In this document: positions 28,368 to 37,544 of the stretch, in pieces
Layout: the number at the start of each line of letters is the position of its first letter
Numbering within the stretch: position 1 is the stretch's first letter
Source: Tamilnaduibacter salinus
GTDB lineage: Bacteria > Pseudomonadota > Gammaproteobacteria > Pseudomonadales > Oleiphilaceae
Length of the DNA stretch: 51,463 nt
Direction: 5' to 3'
Assembly: GCF_003096655.1 (NCBI RefSeq)
Contig: NZ_QEKQ01000011.1
Location: 1-51,463 of the forward strand
Made by a program: the position numbers and the translations under genes
The notes under the pieces: generated by a model
What the model saw: the letters and a program-made list of their open reading frames with translations, nothing else
What the model was told of the DNA's origin: nothing
The model's database searches: none

Positions 28368-30968
28368 TCAAAGCACAGAAGGAAAGGGCGGTGCCGGAAG
28401 GCGGATGGTGAATGAGGAGCCTTCGCCCGGCGTTGATCGGACATCGATTTCCCCGTGGTGTTTATCGATGACGACCTTCACGAACGACAGCCCAAGACCG
28501 GCCCCATGGTTGCCGGCCAGTTCCGTGGTCTGCTGGCGGTGGAAGCGCTCGAACAGGAAAGGGAGTTCCTTGCGGTCGATGCCGGCGCCTTCGTCGGTGA
28601 TGGTCAGGCTGGCCTGGTGGCCGGCACGGAAAGCCTGCAACGTGATGGTGCCGCCATCGGGGCTGTACTGAACGGCGTTGGTCAGCAGATTGATGATGGC
28701 CCGCTCCAGTAGCTCGGCATTCCCCTCCAGCCAGAGATCTTCCGAGTCGTTCAGCACCAGGCGGATGTTGCGGCTGGCTGCCTGTTCACTGACGCTGTCC
28801 CGAGCATTTTCAACCACCGACAGGAAGTCGAAGTCGTAGAAGCGGTCATCGGTCAACTGCTCAGCCCGCGCGAGTTGAACGAATTCTTCCGCCAGTTGGT
28901 AACTGCGGCGTGCCAAACGTCCGAGTTGATCCAGTTGTTCGGTGCCGATGGTCTCTGGGCGTCGTTTCATCTGCTCGATCAGGGCGAGCTGAGAGACCAG
29001 TGGCGACCGGACGTCATGGGAAATGAAGTCGATGGCCTGGCGATGCTGACGCTGCTGCTCCCGCATTTCAGAGATGTCGGCCACGCTGGCGATAATGCCG
29101 TGCTGGTGGGTCTGGGCCAGCGGAAACGGCGCCAGATGGATCAGCAGATCCCGTTCATACACCTGCAGGCCCAGCGTTCGGGTCTCCCGCAGGGTCAACA
29201 CGTCGGCAATGGTTTCTTTCCAGTCCTCCTGGGCTTCCTCGTCGTGCAGGCCCAGGAGTCGCGCCAGAGGAAACCCTTCCAGCTCCGCGTGGCTTTGACC
29301 AAACCAGTGAACGACGTGGCCGTTAACGAGTTGGACGTTGCCGAGATCGTCTGTGACGATGATGCCATCCGGCATCCGCTCGAACCCCCTGGCAATCAGT
29401 TCACGCATGCCGGTCAGTGCCTGAAGGGCCTGGCGGACCTGATCGATGCGGGCCGAGATGGACTCCGTTGGCAGTGGCGCATCGGAGCGTGCCGGTTTCT
29501 GGAAAGGAGGCGCCACACCGACGCGTTGCAGGTAGCGCCGGCTGGCCTCTGAGTGGAACCCTTCCGGCAGACGCAGCCCCAGTTCGTACACGCGCCCGCC
29601 CTGTCGCCAGCGAATCCAGCTTTCGGGGCCGATGTGTGTCCAGTGGCCGTCGCTGAGCGCGCGGGGACGCGTGGTGCCGGCCATTCCGCGGGATTGGATG
29701 ACTCGTCCGCCATGCGAAAGCCACCAGCCTTCGGCTCGCACGATTCGGATGAGGTCCTCCAGAAGTCGCTCCGGTGTCCGATGGGGCGCCTGGTTGAGTC
29801 TCAGTCCCGGATCCTGTCCAAGAAGGTCGAGTTGACGTTTCAGAAAGCGGTTCAGCATTTCCAGCCGGCGAGCGCTCCAGATCGGGAACGCCAGCCAGGC
29901 GACAGCGATTGGGCCGGCAGATGGTAGCCAGAGGTCCAGAAAGCGAAGGGCGATCACGGTCGTTAACAGGATGAGGGCCCCCGTCATCATAGCGAACCAG
30001 AAGCTCGTGACGGGTCGGAGTGCCGGCAGCAGGAGGCTCATCAGCGCGATAACGAGTAGGGCAAGTGTTGTTTCCAGGTAGTTGGGCGCAGGGCGGATCA
30101 ACGCATCCTGCACGAGGGCTGACCAGGCATTGGCGTGGAAGGCGACGCCGGACATGGGGCTGGCGTGGCCGGACAGTGGTGTTGGTAGGACGTCGCCAAA
30201 TCCCGGCGCGGTGGCGCCGATAAACACGACCTTGCCCCGGAACCGATTAGCGTCGATGTGACCTTCCAGTACATCGTGGTAGGAGGTTGTGGGCAGCCGT
30301 TCGGGCGACCCGGCGAACGGGACCCGAACGTAGTTCCGGCGGACATTGATGATCGGAGCGGTCCCCGGCTCTGCGACCGTGTCAGGCCATGCCTTGCCGT
30401 TACCAGACGCCCGGGCGGTGGCCAGTGACAGGGCGGGCCAGTAGGCCTGACCCATGCCACTGTACAGGTAGAGGCCGCGTGCGATGCCGTCGCCATCCAG
30501 CGTGACGTGGGCATGGCCCAGGGCGCTGGCCGCTCCGGTCAGTGCGGTCGTCGGAAGTTGTTCGGCCAGAGGGCGCCCGGCGGCGGGTGGATAAAGGTGA
30601 ATGGGGAGCACAACGCGACCATGATCGCGCATTGCCTTCGCCAGGGCGTCATCACCGTTGGCCGGTTCGGAGAACAGAACGTCGAGGACAATGGTTCGTG
30701 CGCCGGCCTCATCAAGGCGTCTGATCAGTTCGGCATGTCGTTGGCGGGGCCAGGGCCAGCGTCCAAGGGCACTCAGGCTTGCCTCGTCAATCGTCACCAG
30801 CGCCAGATCCGCCGCGGGAGGTTGGGGGGCACTGAGTATCAGCGTGTCGTAGATCCAGTGGTTCAGTCGCTCCTGCCCGCCCGTCACATGCAACAGTAAC
30901 AGGGCCAGAACGAGGGGAAGGGCCAGCTGGGTGCCGGTTTTTGCGCGTCGGAACCAGTCCTGGTTCAT
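28368..30968 (-). CDS. CHASE2-PAS sensor histidine kinase
   Basis: This 866-residue inner-membrane sensor kinase starts with one membrane segment (about 15-28), then a large extracytoplasmic CHASE2 domain (WIYDTLILSAPQPPAADLALVTIDEASL through PMSGVAFHANAWSAL), three more membrane helices (about 300-370) and a PAS-like domain (MPDGIIVTDDLGNVQLVNGH). A HisKA domain has the phospho-accepting His in DFISHDVRSPLVSQ near residue 650. The HATPase has the N box (INLLTNAVQYSP), G1 box (DEGAGID) and G2 box (GAGLGLSFVKV). It is last in an operon with the response regulator and FecR-LysM genes, its likely partners. The stimulus is unknown. Confidence 0.9.
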   Translation of the reverse strand: MNQDWFRRAKTGTQLALPLVLALLLLHVTGGQERLNHWIYDTLILSAPQPPAADLALVTIDEASLSALGRWPWPRQRHAELIRRLDEAGARTIVLDVLFSEPANGDDALAKAMRDHGRVVLPIHLYPPAAGRPLAEQLPTTALTGAASALGHAHVTLDGDGIARGLYLYSGMGQAYWPALSLATARASGNGKAWPDTVAEPGTAPIINVRRNYVRVPFAGSPERLPTTSYHDVLEGHIDANRFRGKVVFIGATAPGFGDVLPTPLSGHASPMSGVAFHANAWSALVQDALIRPAPNYLETTLALLVIALMSLLLPALRPVTSFWFAMMTGALILLTTVIALRFLDLWLPSAGPIAVAWLAFPIWSARRLEMLNRFLKRQLDLLGQDPGLRLNQAPHRTPERLLEDLIRIVRAEGWWLSHGGRVIQSRGMAGTTRPRALSDGHWTHIGPESWIRWRQGGRVYELGLRLPEGFHSEASRRYLQRVGVAPPFQKPARSDAPLPTESISARIDQVRQALQALTGMRELIARGFERMPDGIIVTDDLGNVQLVNGHVVHWFGQSHAELEGFPLARLLGLHDEEAQEDWKETIADVLTLRETRTLGLQVYERDLLIHLAPFPLAQTHQHGIIASVADISEMREQQRQHRQAIDFISHDVRSPLVSQLALIEQMKRRPETIGTEQLDQLGRLARRSYQLAEEFVQLARAEQLTDDRFYDFDFLSVVENARDSVSEQAASRNIRLVLNDSEDLWLEGNAELLERAIINLLTNAVQYSPDGGTITLQAFRAGHQASLTITDEGAGIDRKELPFLFERFHRQQTTELAGNHGAGLGLSFVKVVIDKHHGEIDVRSTPGEGSSFTIRLPAPPFPSVL

Positions 30969-31007
30969 GGATCTCGCTTACGGGGCGGGATCATGCCGAC
31001 TCCCGGT

Positions 31008-32690
31008 TCAGTTGACGAAAAGCTCTCGGGGCGATCCCCAGCGACCATTCTTATCGGCTGTGTCCGAGAGTGCCTGAAGCCGCACAAAATACCGCCTTCC
31101 CGGAATCAGGCGCAAGGCGGCCGTTGTATTGTCAATCTCGGCTTCACGGACAATATTATCGAAGCCGGGATCCTCGGCAAGCTGCATTCGATAGCCATCC
31201 GCCCCGTCGATTGCTTCCCAGAAAATCCGGACCTGACTATCGATATAATTGACGTTAATGATAGCGGTTGGAGGCAGTGTCCCTTCAATCGTGAATGTCC
31301 GCGATTCGGAGGTCGCCTCGGAGTCGCCGCCAGCACGGGTTACGACGCGCCAGTAATACTGATCCGGTGCCAGGGGTTTGCTGGGAATAGCTCGCGCATC
31401 TGGTGCCCATTCGCTGGTTGCGATGCTTCCGGTGAAGTCACTGTTTCGTGCGATCTCTATGCGACCGATCTCATTGGTGCCCTGGTAAGCCCATTGAAAG
31501 GATGGCATGTCGTCTTTCAGCGAGGCGCCATCTGCGGGCGACGACAGTCGAGCCGATAGGGCCTTCTGTTCGACGGTCACTGTCTCCTGCCACGGCTCTC
31601 CGGCGATCCCGTTGTCCGTTAATGCGGCCACGCGAATGCGATAACGGCCATTGTCGAGGTTTTTCAGAGCGGTCTGAGGCTCTTCGACGGTCCTGCGGTC
31701 GATCCAGGCTTGGCTTTGCTCATTGAAAATATCGACCTGAAAACGGTCGTCGGGAGCCGATCCCTGCCACTTCACTGTGGCGGGCAGCGACTCGATGACG
31801 TTTGGTATCGGGCTTCCTTCCGGTTGAGGAGGCAGCGGCCGGATATCCACTGGGTCGCGAGTCTGGCCGCCGCTGATCGCGCCATAGCCGGCAGGCACCA
31901 TTTCGGCTTCACCTGGTGGTCCGAAAGCAACAGAGCCCGCCGTCACCTGGAGTCGGGTATGTCCGTTCAGCGCCTGAAGGCGGAAATCAGTGCCGCGTAC
32001 TGCCGCGACAGCGGAGGGCGTGTGGACCTCAAAACGGGACCCTTCAGTCTCCATTGGCTGCACTTCGGTCTCAAGGGATCCCTGACGGAGGCGCAACCGG
32101 GTATCGACCATCGCCGTTTTGCGGTACCGCGTCAGGCGGTTGAACGTCATTTGGCTGTGTGGGCCGAGGCGAACCACAGAGCCATCGGCCAGCTGAATCA
32201 CCACGAACCCTGTCAGTGTCCGTATTTCGTCTCCACTGTACAGTTGTTGCTGAGGTTTCAGGGGCCGTTGGCGATCGTGGCGAGGACTGACATGGTGTGC
32301 CGTGCCATTGACGGCGACGGCGACGGCCGGTTCCGGTCGTTCCTCAAGCCAGCTCAGAGGAATGTTGAGCGTATCGCCAGCCTGCAGTTTGTTGGCTTTG
32401 GTCAGCCCGTTCACGCGCATCAGGTCACGGACCGAGTGCTGAGAAGACAGCACCCGACGCGCCACGGCCTGCACCGTGTCATCCGGTCGCAGGGTGTAAG
32501 TCCACTCCGGTTGGGGCGAGGATGATTGCGATCCGCTCTCAGCCGCGACCGCAGAGCCCTGCGTGACAGACAGTTCCGCCATCGCCGTCAGACTGATGAA
32601 CAGCGCCATGACCGCCAAGGCTGGTTGAATAGCGGACCAGCGGGGTCTTTGGGATGTGAGGCGCACAGTGCGGCGTTGGGCGTTCATCAT
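31008..32690 (-). CDS. Exported LysM-FecR domain protein
   Basis: The 560-residue protein has an N-terminal signal-like hydrophobic segment (about 25-40, ALAVMALFISLTAMA), a LysM peptidoglycan-binding domain (about 68-118, WTYTLRPDDTVQAVARRVL to LQAGDTLNIP) and a FecR-type domain (about 150-260, GDEIRTLTGFVVIQLADGS and AVAAVRGTDFRL). Two or more beta-sandwich, Fn3-like repeats follow (LSSPADGASLKDDMPSFQW). It is 18 bases downstream of the response regulator and 39 bases upstream of the kinase. The likely role is a periplasmic or cell-wall-bound accessory of the CHASE2 kinase, an inference from gene order. Confidence 0.85.
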   Translation of the reverse strand: MMNAQRRTVRLTSQRPRWSAIQPALAVMALFISLTAMAELSVTQGSAVAAESGSQSSSPQPEWTYTLRPDDTVQAVARRVLSSQHSVRDLMRVNGLTKANKLQAGDTLNIPLSWLEERPEPAVAVAVNGTAHHVSPRHDRQRPLKPQQQLYSGDEIRTLTGFVVIQLADGSVVRLGPHSQMTFNRLTRYRKTAMVDTRLRLRQGSLETEVQPMETEGSRFEVHTPSAVAAVRGTDFRLQALNGHTRLQVTAGSVAFGPPGEAEMVPAGYGAISGGQTRDPVDIRPLPPQPEGSPIPNVIESLPATVKWQGSAPDDRFQVDIFNEQSQAWIDRRTVEEPQTALKNLDNGRYRIRVAALTDNGIAGEPWQETVTVEQKALSARLSSPADGASLKDDMPSFQWAYQGTNEIGRIEIARNSDFTGSIATSEWAPDARAIPSKPLAPDQYYWRVVTRAGGDSEATSESRTFTIEGTLPPTAIINVNYIDSQVRIFWEAIDGADGYRMQLAEDPGFDNIVREAEIDNTTAALRLIPGRRYFVRLQALSDTADKNGRWGSPRELFVN

Positions 32691-32708
32691 AGCCGTTATG
32701 GGTCGTGG

Positions 32709-33443
32709 TCAGCCTGCTGAGGGAATGGAATCGGCGTCGGTGTGCGTGTTTTCAGGGGCGTTCTGCATGGCCTCCAGCCGGTACCCCCGCTGATAGATGG
32801 TCTTGATCCGGAAGCCGTTCTCGGGCTTGATACCCAGCCGGCGGCGCAGACGGCTCATGTGCGTGTCGACGGTCCGGGTGTTGATGTCGTTGGTCATGCC
32901 CCAGACGCGCTCGAGAAGCATTTCCCGCGTCAGCAGACGGCCCTGATTCTGGAACAGGAACAGGGTCAGGTCGAAATCCTTATCGGTCAGAACCAGTTCT
33001 TCCTCGTGAAGGTGAATGGTCCGGCTGCGGATATCGATCTGGAACGGGCCATACTGCAGTGTGGCTTTCTGGCTGTCCGGCTGACTCCGGCGTGCCAGTG
33101 CCCCGATGCGCGCCAGCAGTTCGGCCGGCCGGGCCGGCTTGGCCAGGTAATCATCGGCGCCGGCGTCCAGTGCCTTGACCACGTCTTCCTCACTGTCGCG
33201 TTGCGTCAGGAACACCACGGGAATCGGCCAGTCCATCTGGGTGCGGACATTCCGCAGCACGTCGATCCCGGACATGTCGGGAATCTGCCAGTCGAGAATC
33301 AGAAGGTCGTAGCTGCGATGGGTAACCGCACTGAGAAAGGCCTGCCCGGTTTCAAAGCTGTCGCATTGATACGACCGTTCAGCAAGCAGGTTCTGGATGT
33401 TCTGTGCCTGTTCCAGTTCATCTTCCAGCAGCGCGATGCGCAT
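32709..33443 (-). CDS. OmpR/PhoB-family response regulator
   Basis: This 244-residue protein has a receiver domain (1-120) and a winged-helix DNA-binding domain (about 130-230). The receiver shows the acidic pair (LLEDE), phospho-acceptor Asp in LLILDWQIPD, the Thr in FLTQRD and the conserved Lys in YLAKPARP. The effector domain has the ELVLTDKDFDLTLFLFQNQG and VDTHMSRLRRRLG segments of the OmpR family. It is first gene of the regulator / FecR-LysM / CHASE2-kinase operon and presumably the kinase's cognate partner. Its C-terminal tail (NAPENTHTDADSIPSAG) is non-conserved. Confidence 0.92.
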   Translation of the reverse strand: MRIALLEDELEQAQNIQNLLAERSYQCDSFETGQAFLSAVTHRSYDLLILDWQIPDMSGIDVLRNVRTQMDWPIPVVFLTQRDSEEDVVKALDAGADDYLAKPARPAELLARIGALARRSQPDSQKATLQYGPFQIDIRSRTIHLHEEELVLTDKDFDLTLFLFQNQGRLLTREMLLERVWGMTNDINTRTVDTHMSRLRRRLGIKPENGFRIKTIYQRGYRLEAMQNAPENTHTDADSIPSAG

Positions 33444-33545
33444 GGCGATCCCTCATGGTTGATAGCTTCCAAGGCGTACCAGCCCTCAATCCTATTCTGA
33501 CAAATTCGCGCGGGCCGGTCAGTGTGTTTGTGTTACCGGCAATGA

Positions 33546-35717
33546 TCAGGTGTTCCCCGACGGCAGCGCGGAGGTGGCCGGTTTCCCGTCCCGGTCCTCT
33601 ACCGTTTGTCGGCAGCCCGGGAACTGACTACAGCCCCAGAACCACCCTTTTTTGCCCTGACGCCGGACTAAGGGGGAGTAACAGGCCGGGCAGGGGACCG
33701 GCGCCTGGTCCGTGCCGTCTGTGGCCGCCACGTCCGATGCCTCGATCGGTCGGGTGCCGCGACAGTCCGGGTAGCGTGTACAGGCCCAGAAGCGGCCGTA
33801 ACGGCTCTCCCGTTCGCACATCGGGGCCCGGCAGCGCGGGCAGTGAATCCCGCTGCCGGGATCGGCGGTGGGAGCAGGACCACCCCCCTGCTGCAATGGT
33901 GCGATCAGCGCCCGGATATGGGTCTCCAGCTCGCCGAGGAACTGGCGTGGGTCACCGTTGCCCTGCCGGATCTGCTCCAGGGTGGCTTCCCACTGGGCGG
34001 TCATATCCGGTTTTGCCATGGTGTCCGGCAACGCGTCGATGAGGTTCATTCCCTTGTCGGTTGCCCGGATGGCGCGCCCATCGCGGTAGAGGTAATCGCG
34101 CTGGAAAAGGGTCTCAATGATCGCCGCGCGGGTGGCTTCGGTGCCAAGGCCGTCGGTTTCTCTCAGCGTCCTGCGCTGTTCGGCATCCTCCACGAACCGG
34201 GCGATATGGGTCATGGCCGAGAGCAGTGTGGCATCGGTGAAGTGACGCGGTGGTGTGGTCTCGCGGTCGCGGATGCCGGTGTCGGTGATCTGTACGGCAT
34301 CGCCTGTCTCCAGCCGGGGCAGCGGCGGGCGACGGGAACCAGGCGACTCACTCTCGCGGCTCCGCGGTTCCAGCTGCTTCCAGCCCGGTGCCACCACGCC
34401 GGTCTCGGTGGCGCGAAAATCGTGGCCCTCGACGGCCAGATCCAGCCTTCCTTCCCGATGGGTCGCGGGCGGGAAGAACTGCATCAGGTAATAGCGGGCG
34501 ACGAGCTGGTAGACCTGTTGTTCCCGGCGGGACAGGGGACCGGCTGGCCGCTGTCGGGTCGTCGGGATAATGGCGTGGTGGGCGTCGACCTGCTGATCGT
34601 CCCAGGCCCGCGAGCGGCGGCTGGTGTCCATGGACTCGGTGTCGCTGGATAACTCCGGGGCCACAGCGGTGATGGCGTCGGTCACCCGAAGCCGTTCCAT
34701 GAAATGCCCCTCTGGCAGGTATCGGCAGTCCGAACGCGGGTAGGTAATCAGTTGGTGTTTTTCGTACAGGGACTGGGCCGTGTCCAGCGTGTCGCGGGCG
34801 CTCAGGCCAAACAGGCGCCCGGCTTCGATCTGCAGGACGGACAGAGAGAGGGGCAGGGGCGGCGCCTCCTCCCGCTCGCGGAACCGCGCATTGGTAATGG
34901 TGCCCGTCTGTCCCTGGACCTCGCCGGCAATGGTTTCAGCGATCGAGCGGTCCAGCAATCGCCCTTCCTCGTCCAGACTCGTCTCGTGGCGTTCGCCGGC
35001 CTGCCACCGTGCTATGAAGTGGCTGTTGTCGGAGGTATCTGGCCGGGCCTGAACGGTCAGTGAGTAGAAGGGCCGGGGGGTAAAGTGGGCAATGGTCCGG
35101 TCCCGCTGCACGACGAGTCCCAGAACCGGCGTCTGTACGCGCCCCACGGAGTAAACACCCTGTTCCCCCTGTTGTTGATAGCGCAGTGTGTAGGCCCGGG
35201 TCAGATTGATGCCATAAAGCCAGTCGGCTCTCTGCCGGGCGAGGGCGGAGTGGGAGAGGCGCCGGAACTGGCGGTTGTCCCGGGTGTCGGCAAGCGCGCG
35301 TTGCACAGCGTCCGGTGTCAGGTCGTTGATCAGGACACGATCGACCGGAATCCGTACCTGGCAGTAGCGGAGCACCTCATCGACCAGCAACTGCCCCTCA
35401 CGATCCGGGTCGCCGGCGTGGACCAGCGAGTCGGCCTTGGCAATCAGCGACTGTAGGATCGCGAGCTGGTCACGAACCGATTCTCTGGGGCTGGCTTTCC
35501 AGCTTTCAGGGATTATCGGCAGTGTCTGAAGGCGCCAGCGCTGCCACTCGGGGTGGTACTCGCCCGGTTCCGCCGGTGAGAGCAGATGGCCAACGCACCA
35601 CGAGACACACACGCCATCGTCGCACTCCAGCCAGCCCTGGCGACGTTTTGGCCGCCCCGGCAGTGCCGCGGCGATCGCTCGGGCCAGACTGGGTTTTTCC
35701 GCAATATAGAGGCGCAT
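33546..35717 (-). CDS. topB: DNA topoisomerase III
   Basis: TopB is a type IA topoisomerase that decatenates DNA and resolves recombination or replication intermediates. The 723-residue protein has the N-terminal Toprim domain (LYIAEKPSLARAIAAALPG, with the metal-binding DPDREGQLLVDEVL), the catalytic-Tyr motif (LITYPRSDCRYLPE), and two C-terminal four-Cys zinc ribbons (CPRCRAPMCERE and CPACYSPLVRRQG segments). The zinc ribbons make it longer than E. coli TopB. The ATG at 35717 gives the conserved N-terminus MRLYIAEKP; a TTG two codons earlier is possible. It is divergent from bolA, 44 bases away. Confidence 0.95.
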   Translation of the reverse strand: MRLYIAEKPSLARAIAAALPGRPKRRQGWLECDDGVCVSWCVGHLLSPAEPGEYHPEWQRWRLQTLPIIPESWKASPRESVRDQLAILQSLIAKADSLVHAGDPDREGQLLVDEVLRYCQVRIPVDRVLINDLTPDAVQRALADTRDNRQFRRLSHSALARQRADWLYGINLTRAYTLRYQQQGEQGVYSVGRVQTPVLGLVVQRDRTIAHFTPRPFYSLTVQARPDTSDNSHFIARWQAGERHETSLDEEGRLLDRSIAETIAGEVQGQTGTITNARFREREEAPPLPLSLSVLQIEAGRLFGLSARDTLDTAQSLYEKHQLITYPRSDCRYLPEGHFMERLRVTDAITAVAPELSSDTESMDTSRRSRAWDDQQVDAHHAIIPTTRQRPAGPLSRREQQVYQLVARYYLMQFFPPATHREGRLDLAVEGHDFRATETGVVAPGWKQLEPRSRESESPGSRRPPLPRLETGDAVQITDTGIRDRETTPPRHFTDATLLSAMTHIARFVEDAEQRRTLRETDGLGTEATRAAIIETLFQRDYLYRDGRAIRATDKGMNLIDALPDTMAKPDMTAQWEATLEQIRQGNGDPRQFLGELETHIRALIAPLQQGGGPAPTADPGSGIHCPRCRAPMCERESRYGRFWACTRYPDCRGTRPIEASDVAATDGTDQAPVPCPACYSPLVRRQGKKGWFWGCSQFPGCRQTVEDRDGKPATSALPSGNT

Positions 35718-35761
35718 GTACAATCGACTGGAAAGGGTTCACGAATTGGAGACCGATCATT

Positions 35762-36091
35762 ATGCCTGAAGTCACGATGCCGGTTCAGCAGTCCATCGAA
35801 TCGCGTCTCGCCAACGCCTTCCCCGGGGATCATCTCGTCGTGGAGAATGAGAGCCATCGCCACAATGTGCCGCCCAACTCCGAAACGCATTTCAAGGTGA
35901 CGCTGGTCTCGCCAGCTTTTGAAGGGCGCAACCGGGTCAAGCGTCACCAGGCCATCTATAGTGAGTTGAGTGCCGAACTTCAGGGCGGCGTCCACGCTCT
36001 GGCGTTGCATCTGTATACGCCGGACGAGTGGCAGGCCCGTCAGCAACAGTCGCCGGACTCCCCGAACTGCCTGGGCGGTAACGGCAAATAA
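35762..36091 (+). CDS. bolA: BolA family protein
   Basis: BolA-type proteins partner with monothiol glutaredoxins in iron-sulfur handling and are linked to morphology under stress. The 109-residue protein has the class II KH-like fold motifs: LVVENESHRHNVPPNSETHFKV with the conserved His, and HQAIYSELSAELQGGVHALALHLYTPDEW. It starts at 35762 (MPEVTMPVQQSIESRL); the longer open frame from 35522 overlaps topB and is rejected. A 33-base gap leads to yciO on the same strand. Confidence 0.93.
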   Translation: MPEVTMPVQQSIESRLANAFPGDHLVVENESHRHNVPPNSETHFKVTLVSPAFEGRNRVKRHQAIYSELSAELQGGVHALALHLYTPDEWQARQQQSPDSPNCLGGNGK

Positions 36092-36124
36092 TCACGCACA
36101 CCGGCTCAAGCAGGAGGCGTCCCT

Positions 36125-36751
36125 ATGAGTCAATTCTTCCAGATTCACCCGGTCACGCCCCAGCCCCGGTTGATCAAACAGGCGGTGGACATTCTCCGCA
36201 GGGGCGGTGTGGTGGTGTATCCCACCGACTCGGCCTATGCCATCGGCTGTCAGCTTGAGGATAAGAAGGCGGCCGAACGGATCAAGTGGATCCGGGAACT
36301 GGATGACAAGCACAACTTCACGCTGGTCTGCCGGGATCTGTCCGACATTGGCACCTATGCGAAAGTGGACAATACCCAGTACCGGTTGCTGAAGAACTTC
36401 ACGCCCGGCCCCTACACCTTCATCCTGCATGCGACCAACGAAGTGCCACGTCGGCTGCTGCATCCCAAGCGCCGCACCATTGGACTGCGGGTGCCGGAAA
36501 ATCCCATCGTCGACGCGCTGCTGGCGGAACTGGGCGAGCCGATCATGAGCTCCACGCTGATCATGCCCGACGATGAGGACCCCATGGTGGAGCCCGAAGA
36601 CATCCGCGAGCGGCTTGAGCATCATGTGGATCTGATCATTGACGGCGGCAACTGCGGCCTGGAGGCGACGACCGTGGTGAACTTCTGCGGGGATGTTCCC
36701 GAGGTGACCCGGGTCGGCAAGGGCGATCCGGGTCCGTTTCAGTTGGAGTGA
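36125..36751 (+). CDS. yciO: YciO (Sua5/YciO/YrdC family)
   Basis: The 208-residue protein belongs to the YciO branch of the family that includes the threonylcarbamoyl-AMP synthases TsaC and Sua5. It closely resembles E. coli YciO from its start (MSQFFQIHPVTPQPRLIKQA) through VVYPTDSAYAIGCQLEDKK, HNFTLVCRDLSDI, TPGPYTFILHAT-type and IGLRVPENPIVDALL segments. The physiological role of YciO itself is less certain than that of TsaC. GGAGG precedes the ATG. The mntA gene starts 2 bases after its stop. Confidence 0.9.
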   Translation: MSQFFQIHPVTPQPRLIKQAVDILRRGGVVVYPTDSAYAIGCQLEDKKAAERIKWIRELDDKHNFTLVCRDLSDIGTYAKVDNTQYRLLKNFTPGPYTFILHATNEVPRRLLHPKRRTIGLRVPENPIVDALLAELGEPIMSSTLIMPDDEDPMVEPEDIRERLEHHVDLIIDGGNCGLEATTVVNFCGDVPEVTRVGKGDPGPFQLE

Positions 36752-36753
36752 CG

Positions 36754-37143
36754 ATGACGACGAACGAGTCGATACAGGCCGCTCTGTCGGTGGAGCCAGC
36801 GATCAAGCTGGCGATTGTGTTTGGTTCCGTTGCCGAATCCCGTGAGCGGCCGGACAGTGATCTTGATATTGCCGTGGAAGCCAGTCGCCCTCTTTCGGCG
36901 GAGCAGAAAAGCGCGCTGCTCGGAGCGCTGGCGGATTGTTGCGGTCGCCCCGTTGATCTGATTGATCTGAGGACGGTGGGCGAACCGCTGCTGAACCGTA
37001 TTCTGACGACGGGCGAACAAATCATGGGAACACGCTCGGACTTTGCCCGGCTCGTTCACCGCAACCTGATGGAGCAGGCGGATTTCGTGCCGATCCAACA
37101 ACGAATGATACGCGAAAGGCTGGATCAATGGATGAACAGTTAG
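36754..37143 (+). CDS. mntA: MntA-type nucleotidyltransferase antitoxin
   Basis: This 129-residue minimal nucleotidyltransferase has the exact GSx10DxD signature (GSVAESRERPDSDLD), followed by VDLIDLRTVGEPLLNRILTTG. Proteins of this type neutralise HepT RNases by transferring AMP to a toxin tyrosine. GGAG lies 6 bases upstream of the ATG at 36754; the alternative GTG at 36748 is too close to it. It overlaps hepT by 16 bases, as expected for a coupled toxin-antitoxin pair. Confidence 0.92.
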   Translation: MTTNESIQAALSVEPAIKLAIVFGSVAESRERPDSDLDIAVEASRPLSAEQKSALLGALADCCGRPVDLIDLRTVGEPLLNRILTTGEQIMGTRSDFARLVHRNLMEQADFVPIQQRMIRERLDQWMNS

Positions 37144-37544
37144 TGGGGCAAAAGCTGGATTCGCTCCGGCGCTGCCTCAGGAGAATCGAAAGCTGGCTTC
37201 CTGAGACGGCAAACGAGTTGGCGGAGAACGTTGATGCTCAGGACATCATTTCACTCAATCTGACCCGGGCCATTCAGTTGTGTGTCGATCTGGCGGCCCA
37301 CTACCTCGTTGACGACGCGCGTCGCCCGGTTCCCCAGACGATGGGGCAAACCTTCCAGTTGCTGGCGGAAGAGGGTCTGATCAAGCAGTCGCTTGCAGAC
37401 AACCTGACCCGGGCTGTCGGATTCCGCAATATCATGATCCACGACTACGAGCGCGTGAACTGGGCCATTGTCCATGCGCTCTGCACTGAGAGGTTGCCGG
37501 ACTTCAAGGACTACGCGAAGGTGCTTTTCAGGCATTCAGACTGA
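37128..37544 (+). CDS. hepT: HepT-family ribonuclease toxin
   Basis: This 138-residue all-helical HEPN protein has the catalytic Rx4HxY motif as RNIMIHDY near residue 107, where the Tyr is the known AMPylation target in HepT/MntA systems. The sequence DIISLNLTRAIQLCVDLAAHYL matches HepT. All key residues are present, so the toxin looks functional. It overlaps mntA by 16 bases, and its 3' end overlaps a convergent gene by 17 bases. Confidence 0.92.
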   Translation: MDEQLVGQKLDSLRRCLRRIESWLPETANELAENVDAQDIISLNLTRAIQLCVDLAAHYLVDDARRPVPQTMGQTFQLLAEEGLIKQSLADNLTRAVGFRNIMIHDYERVNWAIVHALCTERLPDFKDYAKVLFRHSD

